Origin: Methanobacteriota archaeon
Lineage (GTDB): Archaea > Methanobacteriota_B > Thermococci > Methanofastidiosales > Methanofastidiosaceae
Reading direction: 5' to 3'
DNA: 36,568 nt
Assembly: GCA_023622545.1 (NCBI GenBank)
Contig: JAMNZA010000042.1
Location: 1 to 36,568 of the forward strand
Under the pieces are notes generated by a model. The model did not search any database and had not been told where the DNA came from. It worked only from the letters and a program-made list of their open reading frames with translations. A program made the position numbers and the translations under genes. Shown here one piece after another: positions 15,683-24,345 of the stretch (within the stretch, counting starts at the first letter, position 1; the number at the start of each line of letters is the position of its first letter).

Positions 15683-16171
15683 GTGGAAGCAAGAGATGAT
15701 AACAGCGTTCTTACAAGGACAGAGATGCAGATAATACGTTCACTGAAGCTGTCTTTTAGGACCTATGATGACCTCGAGAAGGAAGGGGTTGGAGACTCTA
15801 AGACATTAAACTCAGCAATTAATGCTCTTTTAGCAAAAAGATTAATGTCTCAGATGATCAAAGAAAATGATCTTGGCTATTCCACAGAATATTTCTTAAC
15901 ACCAAAAGGGCTTGAGATGTCAAAGATACTTGCCCTTATGAGGGTCTATAAGTTCCCTGACGAAGGCATGACGCGATTGAAACTCAAGATTTTGGAATTC
16001 TTGAAAGATGAAAAAAAACTTGAGAAGATTACTAATTTTTTAGATATTGAAGAGGCCGAGGTCAAAAGAAATCTTAGGGTCCTTGTAAACACTAACCTCA
16101 TCAAAAAAGACGAGGACATCTATTCTATCACATATGCAGGGGATAAATTCTTGAGCATCTTCATGAAATAA
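15683..16171 (+). CDS. Two-module winged-helix DNA/RNA-binding protein
   Basis: 162 residues, GTG start. Residues about 8-75 form a first winged-helix-like unit (RTEMQIIRSLKLSFRTYDDL...GLEMSKIL). Residues about 95-160 form a second (LKLKILEFLKDEKKLEKI, then TNLIKKDEDIYSITYAGDKFL). Such archaeal proteins are usually transcription regulators; I cannot name the target. GTG 15683 is supported by a TATA box 26 nt upstream. It is followed after 8 nt by the phosphoribosyltransferase gene and heads a four-gene run ending in cca, so it may regulate that operon or act in RNA metabolism. Confidence 0.7.
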   Translation: MEARDDNSVLTRTEMQIIRSLKLSFRTYDDLEKEGVGDSKTLNSAINALLAKRLMSQMIKENDLGYSTEYFLTPKGLEMSKILALMRVYKFPDEGMTRLKLKILEFLKDEKKLEKITNFLDIEEAEVKRNLRVLVNTNLIKKDEDIYSITYAGDKFLSIFMK

Positions 16172-16179
16172 GTGGTTCT

Positions 16180-16647
16180 ATGGAGATTCTTTATCTTGAA
16201 TGGAGCAAGGTAGACGAAGCAATTTGGACAATGTGTGATATCATAAAGAGAGACTATGAATTTGATGTCATAGTTGGTATTTCACGTGGTGGGCTTATAC
16301 CCGCAGTTAGGATATCGCATATTTTTGATAACAAACGATTGCTCCTAATGGAAGCCAAATATTACAAAGACATAGGCGTAAGAGATGATAAACCAAAGAT
16401 AACCTTACCGTTGAAAAAGGAGGACATAGCAGGTAAGAGGGTGCTCCTAGTGGATGATGTTGCAGACACTGGCGGAACATTAGTAGTTGTCAAGGAGTAC
16501 ATCGAATCGCTATCCCCAATAGACCTAAAAGTAGCCGTCGTTGCTTCAAAACCAATTTCACTGGTCAAACCCGATTACACCGTTTTTAATACCGATAGGT
16601 GGATAATATTTCCCTGGGAAAAGATGCCGGTGGAGAAGAAAAAATGA
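16180..16647 (+). CDS. Type I phosphoribosyltransferase (xanthine/hypoxanthine type)
   Basis: 155 residues. It likely salvages a purine base with PRPP to give the nucleotide. The PRPP-binding loop VLLVDDVADTGGTL is at 88-101 and GISRGGLIPA at 33-42 matches the PP-binding loop. The C-terminal WIIFPWE segment is typical of Gpt-like xanthine/hypoxanthine enzymes of archaea. Substrate preference cannot be fixed from sequence. The end overlaps the next start by ATGA, so it is coupled to thpR. Confidence 0.8.
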   Translation: MEILYLEWSKVDEAIWTMCDIIKRDYEFDVIVGISRGGLIPAVRISHIFDNKRLLLMEAKYYKDIGVRDDKPKITLPLKKEDIAGKRVLLVDDVADTGGTLVVVKEYIESLSPIDLKVAVVASKPISLVKPDYTVFNTDRWIIFPWEKMPVEKKK

Positions 16648-17204
16648 GAAGTTTTATCTCCATGGATATAAATTCAAAGGAAGTTTTGGATAAGATAGAT
16701 GCATTCCAGAAGAAGCTTAAGAGCAGTGCCTGCCCAATGAAAGCAGTCGAGAGGGAAAATCTCCATCTTACACTTAAATTCTTAGGGGAGATCAGCGAAC
16801 CATCTTATAAAAGAATCGTTGAATCACTTGAACCCACGCTACAGGAGTTTTCCTCTTTTGAAGTTGAATTAAAAGGTACAGGTTTCTTTCCAAGTATCTC
16901 TGATCTAAGGGTCGTATGGGTTGGATTAAACGCCCCAGAGATAGTCTATATACAGAAAGAGATAGAGGATACCGTTAACTCAATGGGTTTTGCTGAGGAC
17001 AAGAAGTTCGTCCCGCATCTGACAGTTTGTAGAATAAAAAGCTCCCTGAATAAAAAATCCCTTCTAAATGTCCTAGATGATTATAAAAACTATGAGTTTG
17101 GGGCTGATATGATAAAAGGAATCAATTTCAAAAAGAGCACACTAACGCCTTCAGGCCCCATATACGAAACTTTAAAAGAATTTAAGCTTAAAGAAGTACA
17201 ATGA
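16644..17204 (+). CDS. thpR: RNA 2',3'-cyclic phosphodiesterase (2H family)
   Basis: 186 residues. ThpR opens 2',3'-cyclic phosphate RNA ends (formerly called 2'-5' RNA ligase). Both HxTx motifs are present: H41-L-T43-L and H125-L-T127-V, each with the expected surroundings. I chose ATG 16644 because it begins with the family's first strand (MRSFISMDI), has GGTGGAG upstream and forms an ATGA overlap. A start at 16599 would lie deep inside the previous gene. The stop overlaps cca by ATGA. The thpR-cca pairing is seen in many archaea, fitting tRNA end and splice processing. Confidence 0.87.
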   Translation: MRSFISMDINSKEVLDKIDAFQKKLKSSACPMKAVERENLHLTLKFLGEISEPSYKRIVESLEPTLQEFSSFEVELKGTGFFPSISDLRVVWVGLNAPEIVYIQKEIEDTVNSMGFAEDKKFVPHLTVCRIKSSLNKKSLLNVLDDYKNYEFGADMIKGINFKKSTLTPSGPIYETLKEFKLKEVQ

Positions 17205-18475
17205 TTTCAGAGATAAAGGCGAAAATTCTATCAGAGATTACCCCTTCTGAAGATGAGAGAAAGGAAATATATAACCTCACTAAAACTATCCAGAACCACC
17301 TCACAGAGAAAATATCAAATCTCAGTCTAAATGCGAAAGTTGAGATTGTAGGTTCAATTTCTAAGGACACGTGGATTGCTAGAGATAGGGACCTTGACAT
17401 CTTCATAGTCTTTGATAAGACATACCCTCTTGACGAGCTTAAGAAGATGGGGTTAGTCCTTGGAAAAATTGAGCTTGATGGATTTACCTCTGAAACAGCA
17501 TATGCCAATCACCCTTATACAATCAATCATTTTAAGGAGTTCAAAATAGATGTCGTGCCCTGCTATGATTCGATAGAGATAATAACTCCAGTTGACAGAA
17601 CTCCTCACCACACAAGGTTTGTAAAGGAGAACATCGGGGATCTTAGAAACGAGGTCCGTCTCCTAAAGCAGTTCATGAAAGGTGTTGGTGTATACTCCTC
17701 TGAGCAGAAGATACAGGGTTTTTCTGGATATCTTTGTGAGCTTCTAATTATCAACTACCGTAGCTTTGACGCAGTCCTAGAGAAAGCTTCAAAATGGAAG
17801 CAGGGAGAATATATAGACATCAAGAAATCAGGAAAGAATAATGAGTTCAAAGACCCACTTGTAGTAATTGACCCAGTTGACCCAAAGAGGAATGTTGCAT
17901 CTGCATTATCAATTGAGAGATTATGCGAGTTCATTCACTACTCGAGGGCCTTTCTAGAGGGGCCTTCATTGGATTACTTCAAAAAGAAAAAGAGGTTATT
18001 TGTCAAAAGATTTCCTGAATCTGAGGTCTATGCAATTGTTTTCTCTGGAGAGCTTCTAGACGATATTATCTACCCGCAGCTAAGGAAGAGTGCAAAGTAT
18101 ATCTGGACAATACTTGAAAAGAATGACTTCAAGCCACTTTCATACGGTCTTTTTAAGAAAGGAGAATCCTCTGGGATAGTCTTTGAGCTGGAAAAATATA
18201 CCCTTTCTCCAATGGTAAAGCACTATGGACCAAAGGTTTTTGATAATGCCAACTACGCTAGCTTTGTCTCTAAGTACAGGGAAACATTCATAGAGGGTGA
18301 CAGAGCCTGCACCCTAAGACCAAGACAGTTTTCTAAACCATTAAACGTATTCTTAAACATTATAAATGAAAAAGAAGGGCTTGGAAAAAATATGAAGGAT
18401 ATGCCGTTTCTCATATTAAAGGATGAGAAGGCTTTGTCCTTCTTAGCACGTGAAGAATTCGATATATTCATTTAG
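17201..18475 (+). CDS. cca: CCA-adding enzyme, archaeal class I tRNA nucleotidyltransferase
   Basis: 424 residues, normal for archaeal Cca, which adds and repairs the 3' CCA of tRNAs without a template. The catalytic motif is GS at 51-52 followed by D64-L-D66, with a third carboxylate in FKIDVVPCY near 113. The helical neck region LKQFMKGVGVYSSEQKIQGFSGYLCELL and the tail domain are typical of class I. It fits the tRNA-Met gene at 36468, which does not encode its CCA. ATGA overlap with thpR. The last four bases overlap the stop of the convergent ATPase gene. Confidence 0.92.
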   Translation: MISEIKAKILSEITPSEDERKEIYNLTKTIQNHLTEKISNLSLNAKVEIVGSISKDTWIARDRDLDIFIVFDKTYPLDELKKMGLVLGKIELDGFTSETAYANHPYTINHFKEFKIDVVPCYDSIEIITPVDRTPHHTRFVKENIGDLRNEVRLLKQFMKGVGVYSSEQKIQGFSGYLCELLIINYRSFDAVLEKASKWKQGEYIDIKKSGKNNEFKDPLVVIDPVDPKRNVASALSIERLCEFIHYSRAFLEGPSLDYFKKKKRLFVKRFPESEVYAIVFSGELLDDIIYPQLRKSAKYIWTILEKNDFKPLSYGLFKKGESSGIVFELEKYTLSPMVKHYGPKVFDNANYASFVSKYRETFIEGDRACTLRPRQFSKPLNVFLNIINEKEGLGKNMKDMPFLILKDEKALSFLAREEFDIFI

Positions 18476-21069
18476 CGTCTTACGAAATATTTTCTTACCT
18501 CATCAACTACTAGGATTGAAAATGCTATTGGAACTATTATTAGCCAGTCTCTTAAGGAAAGTGGTACTGTATGGAAGAATCCCTGTAGGAATGGCAGATT
18601 GACGACCGCTATCTGTAGTAAGAACGATACCCCTATAGCTATTAGTAATCCTTTGTTTTCAAAGAAATTTATCTTGAATATTGACTGATCAAATGACCTG
18701 CAGTTCAAGACGTTTACAAGTTGGTATGTGACAAACAGCGTAAATGCAGCAGTCCTTGCATAATCCACAGACCCTCCAATATTAGTGAACAGTATGTATG
18801 TACCAAGGCCCATTGCAATACCTCCTATGAACATCGAAAGGTACAGCGGACTTGTAAGTATAGGTGAGTTTTTCTTCCTTGGTGGTTTTTCCATCAACGC
18901 TTCATGTAGTGGCTCCATTGACAGTGTAACAGCTGGTGGTCCATCCATTATAATATTGACCCAAAGTATCTGGACAGGTAATAATGGCAATGGTGCTCCG
19001 GTCATAATAGAAGTAAACATCAGTATAATCGCACCGATGTTTGTAGAAAGCTGGTATCTCAAGAACTTCCTGATGTTGTCGTAGATCCTTCTTCCCTGGC
19101 GTATAGCAGTTACTATGGTGTTGAAGTTATCATCCATTAGGATCATGTTTGAAGCTTCCCTTGCAACATCTGTTCCAATGAGCCCCATGGAAACACCTAT
19201 GTCTGCCATCTTTAGAGCAGGTGCATCATTTACACCATCGCCTGTGACGGCAACTACCTCGCCAACTTCCTTTAGGGTCTCCACTATCTTGACCTTGTGG
19301 AATGGGCTGGCTCTATAGTAGACGACGACATCCTTTACAATAGATGCAAACTTTTCCTTTGGCATTTCATCAAGCTCTTTCCCTGATAGTGTCAAATCAT
19401 CTGCATCTAAAATGCCCGCTTCTCTTGCAATAGAAAGCCCTGTTTCCTTCTGGTCTCCTGTGATCATTGCAACTTTGATCCCTGCTTTTTTGCACAGCGC
19501 TATTGCCGATTTTACTTCCTTCCTTAGAGGGTCTTTGAAGAACGCAAAGCCAACAAATGTGATGTCATCTTCACTATCCCCCTCCTTGTATCCAAGAGCA
19601 AGTGCCCTAAGCCCCTGAGCAGCATATTTATGATGTTTAGTTAGAATCTCTTCCTTTTCTTCTTTGCTCAACTTTTTTAACTTGCCATTTACGAGCATAT
19701 TCTTTGAGCGTGTTAAAACGACCCTTGGTCCGCCCTTGATGTAGGTAGTTTTCTTGCCATCCTCATCTATTAGAACGGACATCATCATTTTTTCAGAGTC
19801 AAACGGATTTTCCTTTATCCTTTGATTCTTTGGGTGATGGTAGTTCCTTTCTTTTGAGAATATCTTGAGCGCCCCTTCTACTGGGTCACCTATTACTTCT
19901 ACCTTCTTCCCTTCAGTCTTTACATGGGCGTTGTTACATAGCTCACCAATCTTTAGAAACATATCATGCTTCTTTGGATTAACTTCCTCAGGTTTTAGGA
20001 ATTCATTATCCACAAAAGCGTTAACGACCCTCATTCTGTTTTCTGTCAGTGTTCCAGTTTTATCTGTGCAGATGAATGTAGTTGTTCCTAGCGCTTCTAC
20101 CGCTGCAAGCTTTCTGACAATCGCATTGTTTTTAGCAAGTATCTGTGTTCCAAGAGCAAGCGTTACTAGAACTACAATTGGCAGCCCTTCTGGGATAGTA
20201 GCAACTGCAAGACTTATCGCTGTCAAAGCAGACTCAACTAGCGCATCCCTCATAGGCATTGATGCAAGAAGCTCTCTGACCAATACAGAAACAAAAAGAA
20301 GGGCGCTGATACAAACTGATAGTACCCCTAGCTTCTTACCAAGATTGTCTATGTTCTTTTCTAGTGGAGTGCTACCTCTTTCTTCCATGGATATTAAGCT
20401 TGAGATCTTTCCAATGGGTGAATCCTTCCCTGTTAGTATCACAACACCTTTTCCTCTGCCCCTTGTGACAACAGTCCCCATAAACCCGGTGTTTGGGTAT
20501 CCTTCTTGTGATTTTGATTCAACAGACTTAGAAACAGGAAAACTTTCTCCTGTTAGTGATGATTCGTCTATCTGAAGATTGATTGATTCAATTAATCTGA
20601 CGGTGGCGGATAGCTTATCCCCATCCTCAATAGTTATTATATCCCCCGGGACAAGTTCCCTTGATGGTATCTCCTTCTTTGCACCGTCCCTTATCACAAT
20701 AACTTTTGACTGAACCATCGCTTTTAGTACTTCGATAGCCTTATCGGCTCTGTACTCCTGTAAGAATCCCATCACACCATTAACAATTATAACTAGAAAT
20801 ATGACGGCAGAATCCTTTAGATTCCCTATTGCAACAGATAAAATGCCTGCAATTAATAATACAACAATAAGATTGTTCTTGAATTGATTTATGAACTTTT
20901 TAAAATTGGACTCTTTCTTTGTCTCGGGAAGCTCGTTATAGCCATAAGTGGCTAGTCTTTTTTCAGCTTCTTTAGTTGTGAGTCCTTCTTTCGTTGCGTC
21001 AAGTTTTTTCAGAATATCTTTAATATTTTGATTAGTCCAGCTTTGGTCAATCAGACCTAGATCTTCCAT
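18472..21069 (-). CDS. P-type Ca2+/Mn2+ ATPase (P2A, SPCA-like)
   Basis: 865 residues. A membrane pump that exports calcium, perhaps also manganese, using ATP. All hallmarks are present: TGES at 173-176, PEGLP in helix M4 at 293-297, the phosphorylation site D336-KTGTLT, KGGP near 445, TGDQ near 537 and TGDGVND at 609-615. The M6 segment NIIMDGPPA at 705-713 resembles secretory-pathway SPCA/Pmr1 pumps (single Ca/Mn site) more than SERCA. A cation-ATPase N domain opens the protein (residues 5-55) and four C-terminal helices close it. Start ATG 21069 is about 25 nt after TATA-like CTTTTTAAAG, so leaderless. Convergent overlap with cca. Confidence 0.9.
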   Translation of the reverse strand: MEDLGLIDQSWTNQNIKDILKKLDATKEGLTTKEAEKRLATYGYNELPETKKESNFKKFINQFKNNLIVVLLIAGILSVAIGNLKDSAVIFLVIIVNGVMGFLQEYRADKAIEVLKAMVQSKVIVIRDGAKKEIPSRELVPGDIITIEDGDKLSATVRLIESINLQIDESSLTGESFPVSKSVESKSQEGYPNTGFMGTVVTRGRGKGVVILTGKDSPIGKISSLISMEERGSTPLEKNIDNLGKKLGVLSVCISALLFVSVLVRELLASMPMRDALVESALTAISLAVATIPEGLPIVVLVTLALGTQILAKNNAIVRKLAAVEALGTTTFICTDKTGTLTENRMRVVNAFVDNEFLKPEEVNPKKHDMFLKIGELCNNAHVKTEGKKVEVIGDPVEGALKIFSKERNYHHPKNQRIKENPFDSEKMMMSVLIDEDGKKTTYIKGGPRVVLTRSKNMLVNGKLKKLSKEEKEEILTKHHKYAAQGLRALALGYKEGDSEDDITFVGFAFFKDPLRKEVKSAIALCKKAGIKVAMITGDQKETGLSIAREAGILDADDLTLSGKELDEMPKEKFASIVKDVVVYYRASPFHKVKIVETLKEVGEVVAVTGDGVNDAPALKMADIGVSMGLIGTDVAREASNMILMDDNFNTIVTAIRQGRRIYDNIRKFLRYQLSTNIGAIILMFTSIMTGAPLPLLPVQILWVNIIMDGPPAVTLSMEPLHEALMEKPPRKKNSPILTSPLYLSMFIGGIAMGLGTYILFTNIGGSVDYARTAAFTLFVTYQLVNVLNCRSFDQSIFKINFFENKGLLIAIGVSFLLQIAVVNLPFLQGFFHTVPLSLRDWLIIVPIAFSILVVDEVRKYFVRR

Positions 21070-21089
21070 GAGGCATTAAAGCGAAATCA

Positions 21090-21099
21090 CTTTAAAAAG
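21090..21099 (-). promoter_or_regulatory. TATA box of the P-type ATPase gene
   Basis: On the minus strand TTTTTAAAGT lies about 25 nt before ATG 21069, placing RNA start near the start codon. Confidence 0.45.
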
Positions 21100-21212
21100 A
21101 TTGCGGGTAATTAAACTTACTTATTGGTCAGTATTATTATTAATATAATGAATTAAAAAGAGAAAAATAATAAGAAAAGAATCACAATAAGCCTTTTATT
21201 GAACTAGATTCT

Positions 21213-22589
21213 ATGAATTCTATGGATATATTCGAATCATTTAATATTGATAATCTGAAGTTCCCAGATTGTTTTGTTGACATTAGATTTCAAAAAAGGT
21301 CAAACAATATAGCAAACGTCCAGAACTCTGAACTTGAAGAAGTCTCCTCTAACAGCCAGGCAGGAGTTGGAGTCAGAGCTCTTGTAAATGGTGCTTGGGG
21401 ATTTTCATCCACAAACAATACTGAAGATGTCCAGAGGTGCATCGATAGCGCTTACAGGATAGCTGTTGCTACTGCTCGTGGGTCCAAGAGGGAGAAGTTT
21501 GAGATTGACCCGCCGCTGTTAAGGGGCCGTTCTGAAAACAAGGTAAAGATTGGTCCGGATGATGTTTCACTAGAAGAGAAGATTGACTATGCTTACGAAA
21601 TAGAGAAAGGTGCAAAGATAAATGGTCTTGTTAAAAATACATCTACCGCTTGCAGCGACTCCACAAACGAGCAGCTCTACATAAATTCTAATGGCAGCGA
21701 GATATACGAGAAGACAACGCGCGTTTACCTAAGGGCAGTTTCTACATGTGGCAACGGCTCACTTCAGATGGGTTATGAAGTCATGGGCGGTACAAGAGGT
21801 TATGAGATTCTAAAAGAAAAATCTCCAGCAGAACTTGGCAAAGAAGCAACGGATAAATCACTAAGACTACTAAAAGCAAAAAAAGTATCAGGTGGGGAGA
21901 AGACAGTTGTTTTGGATCCAAAGATATTGGGTGTATTTGTCCATGAAGCGCTTGGTCACGCATGCGAGGCAGACATTGTTTTGCAAGGTGATTCTGTCCT
22001 TGAAGGGAGAATAGGGGAAAAGATTGCTGCAGATGGTGTCAATGTCTATGATGACCCGACATTCCCAGAGAAAAACGGTACCTACTTCTATGATGATGAA
22101 GGTATAAAGGCGGAAAAGACATGCCTCTTGAAAGACGGTGTTTTGACGTCTTACCTCCACAACCTTGAGACCGCGTCAAGATTCAAAGCCAAACCAACAG
22201 GTAATGGCAGAGCCCAGAACTTTTCCTCAAGACCCTTAGTAAGGATGAGTAACGTCTACATGGGGAGCGGCGACTATAGTTTCGAAGAGCTAATCGACAT
22301 AAAGGATGGCCTCTACGTTAAAGGAGGCAGAGGTGGCCAGGTAGACACTGCAAAAGGTCTTTTCACCTTTGGTTGCGAAGAGGTCTATGAAATAAAAAAT
22401 GGTGAGATTGGAAATCTTTTCAGGGATGTTTCTCTTTCTGGCAGCACATTGGAGATTCTAAAGAACATTGAAGGCATCGGAAAAGACTTTGATATTGGTA
22501 GCCCAGGAAGCTGTGGTAAAGGGCAGTATGTACCTGTAGATGATGGTGGGCCCCACATAAGGACAAGAGCACTTGTCGGTGGAGAATAA
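21213..22589 (+). CDS. tldD: TldD-family metalloprotease
   Basis: 458 residues, normal for TldD. The zinc site is HEALGH at 244-249 (HExxxH) with a downstream Cys ligand in TFGCEEVY. TldD/TldE form a heterodimeric protease that trims small unfolded peptides and modified peptides in bacteria; the archaeal role is less clear. Only the catalytic TldD type is here; no TldE partner lies in the window. Start ATG 21213 or 21222 (both in frame); no strong ribosome site, and TTTTATTG about 20 nt upstream is a weak TATA. It is convergent with the propeller protein, 11 nt apart. Confidence 0.87.
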   Translation: MNSMDIFESFNIDNLKFPDCFVDIRFQKRSNNIANVQNSELEEVSSNSQAGVGVRALVNGAWGFSSTNNTEDVQRCIDSAYRIAVATARGSKREKFEIDPPLLRGRSENKVKIGPDDVSLEEKIDYAYEIEKGAKINGLVKNTSTACSDSTNEQLYINSNGSEIYEKTTRVYLRAVSTCGNGSLQMGYEVMGGTRGYEILKEKSPAELGKEATDKSLRLLKAKKVSGGEKTVVLDPKILGVFVHEALGHACEADIVLQGDSVLEGRIGEKIAADGVNVYDDPTFPEKNGTYFYDDEGIKAEKTCLLKDGVLTSYLHNLETASRFKAKPTGNGRAQNFSSRPLVRMSNVYMGSGDYSFEELIDIKDGLYVKGGRGGQVDTAKGLFTFGCEEVYEIKNGEIGNLFRDVSLSGSTLEILKNIEGIGKDFDIGSPGSCGKGQYVPVDDGGPHIRTRALVGGE

Positions 22590-22600
22590 AGAAAAAACTT

Positions 22601-24307
22601 TTAGAGATAATCTCCATTATTTCTTTTTTTTCTGAAGAAAATAAATCCAAGTGCCGCCCCAACAACTGCAATCAGTGCTATTATTGGTATCCATATTAGT
22701 AGAGGGCTTATCCCCGGAGCCTTTGGCATGGCTAGGATCTTAGTATTTGTTTCACTTATCATAGCATCTGTTGTTGCTACCATTGCCTTGTTCCCGACTT
22801 TTTCAAATACCTTTCTAGCGTCATTAAAGTTTTGAAGTGCCGCTTCATAGTTTCCATTGTTTAGCTCTTCGTTACCTTTTGCAAACTTATTCATGGCCTC
22901 TGCATTTAGCGCCTTGTATTCAACAGCGGTCATTATGTTCTTTTCACATCTCTTTACGGCCTCGTTATCACCAAGCTTTGTGTACATCTCCTTTGCCTTG
23001 GAAAACTCCTTTATTGAATCATCAAACTGTGCCCTCAATAGAAGTTTTTCCCCCTCTGCATAGTGCCTCATTGCAAAGATTGTAAGGAAATTATTCTTGA
23101 ATACAGAGACGTAGTTGCTGCACACAATGATATCCTTGTACCCATCAGAATCAATATCCATAATAGATATAGTTTTTATCGGGCCGTTCACTTTAGTCTC
23201 AGAAAGCTTTTCGCCATCAGAAGTAAATATGTAAAACACACCGTCATCAATCATCTGTTTTGACGACGACCAGTTACCTGCTGCAACTAGTATTTCCGGT
23301 GTGCCATCAGCTGTGAAGTCGTCGATTGTGACATACCTCACATCCTTTCCAATAGACTGTGGGGTATTCCATAATTTGTACCCCTTGCTATCGTAAAGAT
23401 ATACATTACCATCAACTGTTCCAACGGCAACTTCCTTCTTGCCATCCCTGTTTATATCACCGACACCAAAGGAGTAGATATAGGAGTCAACTATATTCTT
23501 CCATAGCTCACCCTCTAAGCCAAACGCTTGCAGATACTTGTAAGACGCTGTTATTACTTCCATCTTGCCGTCATTATTGATATCTCCTGAGTATGTCTGC
23601 TCTATAGGGTAGACGTTTTCTATCTCCCAGAGCTTCTTCCCACTTGGATCATATAATGAAAAATTTGGATCCCTCTCCCCTGACGCAATGACATCTGGGA
23701 ATATCCATGAGAGGTCAATCTTTACCCCTAGAGGGTAATCATCCCATGTTTCATACTCCGATGCTGCAAACTCAGCTGTGTAAAGCTTAAGGGTATAGAA
23801 TCTGTAAAAATCATTCTTGTTCTGCCACTGGTTTTTTGTTAGTGTATAAACCATGAACGTTGCATCCTTAAATCCAACGATGACTTCAGGTGACTTATCA
23901 GAATCAAGATCTGACGCACTAACAGAGTTTATTGGCTTTGTGAAGTAAAGATGCCATTTTTCATTCCCGCTTGAATCAATAAGATAAACAAAATTCTTAT
24001 CATTGTAAAACAGAACATACCTTTCACTGCCCTTTCTAACAACTGATAGACCCCTTGCAGGCGCATCAAACTTCGTTGACCAGAGGGTTTCTCCGGATAG
24101 CTTGTAAGCCCTAAGCTCTCCCGTATCAGTTGAGAGTATAACATCGTGGACTCCATCGCTATCAAGATCCCCAAGGGCAGAAGAGATAGTGCCGTAGTCA
24201 TGCCTGAAATAGTGTTTTATTGTGAATGGCTCTGGCTCTGCTGAAACTGGAACTACCAAAAGAAAAGAAATAGATACCAGAATGCACAATAGTTGTTTTA
24301 TATTCAT
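22601..24307 (-). CDS. Secreted FG-GAP beta-propeller protein with TPR-like region and C-terminal anchor
   Basis: 568 residues. A signal peptide (1-23, ending VSA) is followed by at least six FG-GAP/VCBS-type repeats, each with a calcium-binding loop such as GDLDSDGVHD (46-55), SDLDSDKSPE, GDINNDGKME, GDINRDGKKE, DDFTADGTPE and MDIDSDGYKD. These probably form a beta-propeller. Residues about 425-525 are helical with TPR-like repeats (FDDSIKEFSKAKEMY, YEAALQNFNDARKVF). One membrane helix near 543-562 and a basic tail (FRKKRNN) end the protein, so the propeller should face outside. Ligand unknown. TATA at 24339-24328 puts the RNA start at the ATG. No enzyme motif is seen. Confidence 0.8.
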   Translation of the reverse strand: MNIKQLLCILVSISFLLVVPVSAEPEPFTIKHYFRHDYGTISSALGDLDSDGVHDVILSTDTGELRAYKLSGETLWSTKFDAPARGLSVVRKGSERYVLFYNDKNFVYLIDSSGNEKWHLYFTKPINSVSASDLDSDKSPEVIVGFKDATFMVYTLTKNQWQNKNDFYRFYTLKLYTAEFAASEYETWDDYPLGVKIDLSWIFPDVIASGERDPNFSLYDPSGKKLWEIENVYPIEQTYSGDINNDGKMEVITASYKYLQAFGLEGELWKNIVDSYIYSFGVGDINRDGKKEVAVGTVDGNVYLYDSKGYKLWNTPQSIGKDVRYVTIDDFTADGTPEILVAAGNWSSSKQMIDDGVFYIFTSDGEKLSETKVNGPIKTISIMDIDSDGYKDIIVCSNYVSVFKNNFLTIFAMRHYAEGEKLLLRAQFDDSIKEFSKAKEMYTKLGDNEAVKRCEKNIMTAVEYKALNAEAMNKFAKGNEELNNGNYEAALQNFNDARKVFEKVGNKAMVATTDAMISETNTKILAMPKAPGISPLLIWIPIIALIAVVGAALGFIFFRKKRNNGDYL

Positions 24308-24327
24308 GAATACCGTTAATACATAAT

Positions 24328-24339
24328 ACTATATAAAGT
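24328..24339 (-). promoter_or_regulatory. TATA box of the propeller protein gene
   Basis: ACTTTATATAGT on the minus strand is centred about 26 nt before ATG 24307, with no ribosome site. A leaderless transcript is expected. Confidence 0.5.
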
Positions 24340-24345
24340 TATTGC

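Noticed and set aside
16599-16643. Earlier start for thpR
   Set aside because: It would overlap the PRTase gene by 49 nt and add residues not seen in the family. ATG 16644 has a ribosome site and ATGA coupling.
19865-20575. 236-codon open frame on the plus strand
   Set aside because: Lies wholly opposite the P-type ATPase gene. Its low-complexity Ser/Thr/Leu/Val composition is what the reverse complement of a coding strand gives.
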